Source: Plantago elongata (Eukaryota; Streptophyta; Magnoliopsida; Lamiales; Plantaginaceae). From it: a stretch of DNA of 64,000 nt. The stretch lies in NCBI GenBank assembly GCA_036897095.1, contig JAYMSP010000049.1, positions 1 to 64,000 on the forward strand, written 5' to 3'. Shown here in pieces: positions 59,461 to 64,000 of the stretch (position 1 is its first letter; every line of letters begins with the position of its first letter). The notes under the pieces were generated by a model that was given only the letters and a program-made list of their open reading frames with translations, was not told where the DNA came from and did not search any database. The position numbers were made by a program, and so were the translations under genes.

Positions 59461-61760
59461 ACATAGACTACTGGGATTGTCATTGGGACTGTTGTAATGA
59501 CGGTTGCTCCTAGGTTGGCTAGGGCGTCGGCATGGTTGTTCTCCATCCTTGGTACATGCAAAACAGAGAACTCCTCTAAGGAGACTGCAACTCCTTGACT
59601 AGCTTCAGATTGGCAGCCATCTTGGTTTCCCTAGTTTGATAAGAGCCATGCAATTGGTTAACTACTAACTATGAGTACGACTGTACCTTAGGCTTTTTTA
59701 TGTCCATGTCATGAGATTGAGGCAGTCTATAAGCTCCTCATATACTCGGCACGTTATTATTTTCTTTGGATGGCGTCTATGTCTAGAGAGGTAAGGACCA
59801 TGCCAAGTCCATTTCCTTTGGTATTACTGGAGCCGTCGATTGAGAGCTTCCACTGAAACTCGTTCTCCTCTTATAAACAACAAAATAATTCCTTCTCTAC
59901 TTAACCAGTTCAATCGAAGTGAAGTCCGCAAGAGAATGTGACTTGATGGATGTGCGAGGTTGGAAGGAGACATCATACTCGCTGAGCTCAACCGCCTATT
60001 TCGATAGCCTACCGGAGACCTCGGGCTTATGTAAGACATTTCAGAATGGGCTGGTGAGAACTATAATAGAGTGGCATTGGAAGTAAGGGTGTAGCTTCCT
60101 TAATTAATGCAGTGACCAGTGCAATTGCTAGCTTCTCTATATGTATGTACAGAGTCTTCGCGTCCATCAGGGACTTGCTCACATAGTAGAATGAGAGTTG
60201 GTTTCCATCTTCTTCCCTGACCAAGACGCCTCTCAGTGTTGTGTCGAAGGCCGTTAGCTAGTGACATAGCCTCTCCAACTTTGGGTTTCGAGAGTACTGG
60301 AGATGTGGTGAGGTAGCATTTGATTTTCTGTATGGCAACCTCACACTTGTATGTCCACTTGAAGTCTTTGCTCTTCCATAGAATGTCAAAGAATTGCCGA
60401 CACTTATTGAAAGACTTAGGTATGAACCTGCTAAGGGCTACTAGCCTCCAAGTCAGTTTCTGCACATCTTTAACACACTTAGGGGAAGGGATGTTAGCAA
60501 TAGAACGAATTTGATCAAGGTTAGCCTCAATAATTCTTTGTGTGACCAGATACCCAAGGAATTTTCCGGATGAGATACCAAGTGAGCACTTGGTCGATTC
60601 AACTTCACATTGTACCTGCAAAGAACTGAGGGCTTGGTAGAAGTGATCTAGGTACTTGTCGGCGACCAATGACTTGACTAACATGTCGTCGATGTAGACC
60701 TCCATGGCGTCCCCCAGTATGTTCGGACATGTGGTTGACTAAACGCTGGTAAGTGGCTCCTGCATTTTTCAGTCTAAAGGGCATGACCTTGTAGCTGAAG
60801 ATACAGTTTTATGTGACAGGTTGTCTTCTCTTGATCTTCGGGGTGCATCAGTATCTAGTTGTAACCTGAGAAGGCGTCCATGAAGCTTAGAAGCTCATGT
60901 TCTGATGTAGCATCCACTAGCATGTCTATGTGCGGAAGTGGGAAAGAATCCTTCGGGGATGCTTTGTTCAGATCGGTGAAGACGATGCACACTCGTCACT
61001 TGTCATTCTTCTTCTTTACTACGACAACGTTTGACTAACCAGTCTGGGTAGTGCACTTCACGACTTGATTTGATATCGAGCAACTTTTGGACTTCTTCAT
61101 TGATCACCTTGTTTCGTTCATTAGCGAACTTCCTTCATTTTTTTCTGATTGGTGGGTGGTCTGGGTCGACCTCAAGTATGTGAGTGATTACCCCCCGGGT
61201 CGACCCCTGTCATATCTGCGTGTGACCAAGCAACACAATCATGATGAACTTTAAGAAATGTGATAAGTTGTGCCCTTATCTCTGGCCTCAACCTTGCCTT
61301 AATCTGGAATTTATAATCTGGATGGTCTGAGTGAATCTAAACTTCGTCGAGCTCTTCCATACTTGGCTGGTCTGGGACGATTGGGGGTTGAGTTGATGTA
61401 ATTGTTATAATACGGTTGTCTTTGGCTTGGCTTCCATGTAACATGTGTTCTCGCTCGCATCACGTTGTTGTTGAAGGTCTCCTTCACCCCCTCAACTGGG
61501 TATGGAAGCGAATCACCTGGTGGTAGGTTGAACGCACTGATTTCGTTTTATAATCCATGGTCTGCCAAGGACGGCATTGTAGCTTGATGGACTATCCACG
61601 ATCAGGAACATCATCTTATAATCCAACTCATCTAGTCTTTTTACCATCTTATTGTCATTCCCAAGTATAGTTTTTATGTGTTTTAGTAGTGCTTTGTTAC
61701 GTTTTTGTGTTTTATGTGTTTTGTAGGGGTTAGGCGAAAATGCATGGAAAAACAAGGGCT
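59460..61760 (-). mobile_element. Ty3/gypsy pol relic (broken)
   Basis: On the minus strand, in order: a protease-end motif (IVDSPSSYNAVLGRPWI, about 61550-61620), reverse transcriptase with YIDDMLVKS (about 60690) and FLGYLVTQR, the linker into RNase H (CRQFFDILWKSKDFKW, FYYVSKSLMDA) and a second RNase H part (DGSSNTKGNGLGMVL; HVPRMENNHADALANL). Integrase and gag are not seen. The frame is interrupted many times, so it is an old inactive copy of the Tat/Athila-like branch (branch inferred). Confidence 0.85.
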
Positions 61761-62990
61761 AAACCAATGCATTTAATGCATCAATGGAAGAATGGAAGTT
61801 TATGGACCTTAAAGTTGGTTGAGAGAGGGGTTATCGGTCGAAACGGGAGTGGATTTGGTGTTCAGGCGAAGATTTTAGAGCCGTTTAAGAGAAAGCGTAT
61901 GAAATTCGAGCAACTTTGGCATTTTGGCCATAACGTTTTCATATGAACTCCGATTGAGGAAAACTTGATATCCATGTGTGGATAAGACCAAGATCTAAAA
62001 CTTCAATGAATGAACTATTTCCATATTTGGTGGGCCAAAACATCCACGCGACGCGGTGGATTCAAGCACCACCGTAACACGGTGGGCCTGATTTTTGGGC
62101 CTGCTCCGTCCTTTCGTCCTAGAACTCAGTTTTTTGGCCCGATTTCGTCCTAATTACTACTTAGTTTCTACTACTTTATGTTCTTCAATTTCTACCTTGG
62201 GGTCGTGACAACCATCGGTAAACTATATCAATTTTATTTAATTCTTCTTTCTATGCTTGAGAATATGTGTATTGCTCTCTTTTCCATGACTGTGAGTAGC
62301 TAAACACCCAACTATGGAGTGGTGATGGATTCAAGTACGATTAGCTAGGGTTTTTGTGATTCGATGTGCATCAGGATTAGTTACTTGTGCTATTTAGGGT
62401 TAAACGATTAATCTGGCTATGCTTATTTGATGTTCTTTACAAATAAAATCACTGATCGTATAGCTTTTGTACCTTGTCAGCCAAAACGTTTTACGTCTAG
62501 CTATACGATCGGTTTGTTACAAATTACTTTAGACAGATTAATATGATTAGCTGGAGTTTAGTGGAATTGACGACTCCATTAATACTATTCGTTTTTTTAA
62601 TTCGATTGTGACAACTTGTGTTCTTAACTCATGTGAATCACAATTCCATGCTAATCAACTTGGTTGAAGTCATCACCTTATAGTTTCTCCAATCATACGT
62701 ATATCTCAATTCAAGTATAAATTTCATATGTCTATCTGCTCTATATTCTTTATTTTCTCTGCAATCAATCTGCTGCCAAAGCAACCAACCTATATTTTGC
62801 TTTCCATATTGTTTCTTTATTCGTAAACCGAGCAACAACTAGTTAAGTCTTTAGCGACCGACCTCGGAGTTATTATCACTACACTGCATATTTTCGTAAT
62901 GTCAATAATTAACTCTTGGCTTAAATATAAATAAATATAACTCTGATTTTACACATAAGACGCCTTTTGCGTAGACAAGAAGGGCAACGC
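61640..62990. mobile_element. LTR-like fragment beside the gypsy relic
   Basis: Text typical of plant gypsy LTRs: TTTTGTAGGGGTTAGGCGAA, CATAACGTTTTCATATGAAC, and GC islands with ACGCGGTGG and AACACGGTGGGCC. It abuts the protease end of the pol relic, so one element probably inserted into or recombined with the other. Borders are approximate. Confidence 0.45.
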
Positions 62991-63059
62991 TCCCAACTGT
63001 GTACTTTCGCTTTCCACTAAAGCCATATAGAGTAGTCGGCTAGCGGAGGATGGTTGTCT

Positions 63060-64000
63060 AATCCTATGTTTTAAAAGTCGGGCCGGTCAATTGAGCCACT
63101 CACCCCCTAAAAAGGGTTCAACCGGGGTCGGACCGGTTGGGCCGTTTTTGAGCCGTTTGAACCGGTATGACGTCATACATAATATTATAAATATTTTATA
63201 TACATATATACACACAAAATTTTCATAATTATAGATAAACATTACAAAAATTCAAGACATCAACAATATTTCCAATCGTTCGTTTACCCTTCACTAAAAT
63301 GGGTTTATAAGATGAGTTACACACTCCTTCATTCACAGTCAATATTTCCAATTAATTGTTAATTAAGCGAACACAAGTGTTATGTATTCAAAGGAATCAG
63401 TCAATCCTCATTAATCTCAATTAAAAACGCTAGTTTTCTTCCTTCTATGGCTAAATCAAACGGCAACGAATCAAACAATTGTACCCCTCGACGTTTACCT
63501 TTTTATCATCTTCCTCAACAGATCCCTTCCATTTCAGCTCTCTCTGTCTCTCACAATCACTCTCCAAATTCTTCTTCTTCAGAAGAAGAAACACCGAAAT
63601 GTTCTACACAGCGTGATTCCTCACCTCACCACAATTCTCCTTAACCTAACCACAGAAACACCCACAATTCACAGATGTAAGAAGAGGGAAACTAATGGAT
63701 TTTGAAATTAGGGAAAACGAACGATTATAGCAAGTAAAAACCGAACGATTACAGCAAGTAAAAAAGACAATTACCGAATCAATTTTGAAGAACAGAAGAA
63801 TGACCGTAAAGGCGGAAAACGAGCTCAGTATCAGTAGACTTCCTGCAGGTGGACTGGAGACAGATCACAGATGTAAGAAGAGACTTTCGGAAAGGCGGAA
63901 AACAAGAAGAAACGAAGAAGAAGAAAGAAGCGATGAAGATTGAAGAACAAAAGACGGCTGCTACTCTGATTTAGCCTTTTAGGGCTGTTCAAAATTTTTT
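63060..64000. other. Transposon-like end and low-complexity sequence
   Basis: Begins with AAAAGTCGGGCCGGTCAA and further GGACCGGTTGGGCC, GAACCGGT phrases, a text common at the ends of plant hAT-type non-autonomous elements. A 65-codon Ser-rich ORF lies at 63447..63644 without recognised homology. CACAGATGTAAGAAGAG occurs at about 63672 and 63868. The window ends inside this region. Confidence 0.35.

Noticed and set aside
60320-60514. Plus-strand ORF over the gypsy relic
   Set aside because: Antisense shadow of reverse-transcriptase-derived sequence.

Overview
This is nuclear DNA of a flowering plant. It is AT-rich, its genes have many small GT-AG introns, and it carries typical plant mobile elements (LINE tails, a tRNA-derived SINE, MITEs, Ty3/gypsy relics). 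The proteins are eudicot-like; an asterid, perhaps Lamiales, is my guess, held weakly. Exon structures were built by eye from splice signals and reading phase. Every full model below closes in frame from ATG to stop.

Layout. 0.4-2.5 kb (-): decayed MATE transporter pseudogene. 2.5-4.8 kb: intergenic, with short tandem repeats. 4.8-5.9 kb (-): candidate three-exon gene for a Lys/Ala/Pro-rich mini-protein. 5.9-10.4 kb (-): peroxisomal 3-hydroxyacyl-CoA dehydrogenase, ending in the peroxisome signal SRL. 10.4-15.6 kb: gene-free, with MITEs and a gypsy gag relic. 15.6-19.7 kb (+): intronless-CDS PSKR2-like leucine-rich-repeat receptor kinase with uORFs in its leader. 19.7-26.5 kb: repeats, including a second MITE of the same family, a foldback element, a decayed coding minisatellite and two LINE 3' ends. 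26.7-27.2 kb (+): mitochondrial LEA-like protein with seed/ABA promoter motifs. 28.9-29.3 kb (+): small secreted LysM protein. 30.0-33.0 kb (-): PP2C phosphatase. 35.0-37.2 kb (-): bHLH-MYC_N-domain protein (the so-called WNK-related family). 37.2-43.8 kb: gene-poor, with Stowaway-like relics and a decayed plant-transposon-protein gene. 43.9-56.0 kb (-): 20-exon STE20/MAP4K-type kinase whose introns hold a SINE and a hAT-like MITE. 57-64 kb: repeat-dominated, with LTR-like sequence and a broken Ty3/gypsy pol on the - strand.

How it fits together. The four minus-strand housekeeping or signalling genes (kinase, bHLH-MYC_N protein, PP2C, 3-hydroxyacyl-CoA dehydrogenase) match, from memory, the order of Arabidopsis At3g15220, At3g15240, At3g15260 and At3g15290. 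The window therefore looks like an ancestral syntenic block. The plus-strand genes (PSKR2-like, LEA, LysM) and the mobile elements sit inside it. No operon-like or obviously novel multi-gene system is visible. The most notable points are the synteny, the candidate mini-gene, the short catalytic-loop linker of the receptor kinase and the well-dated small insertions.
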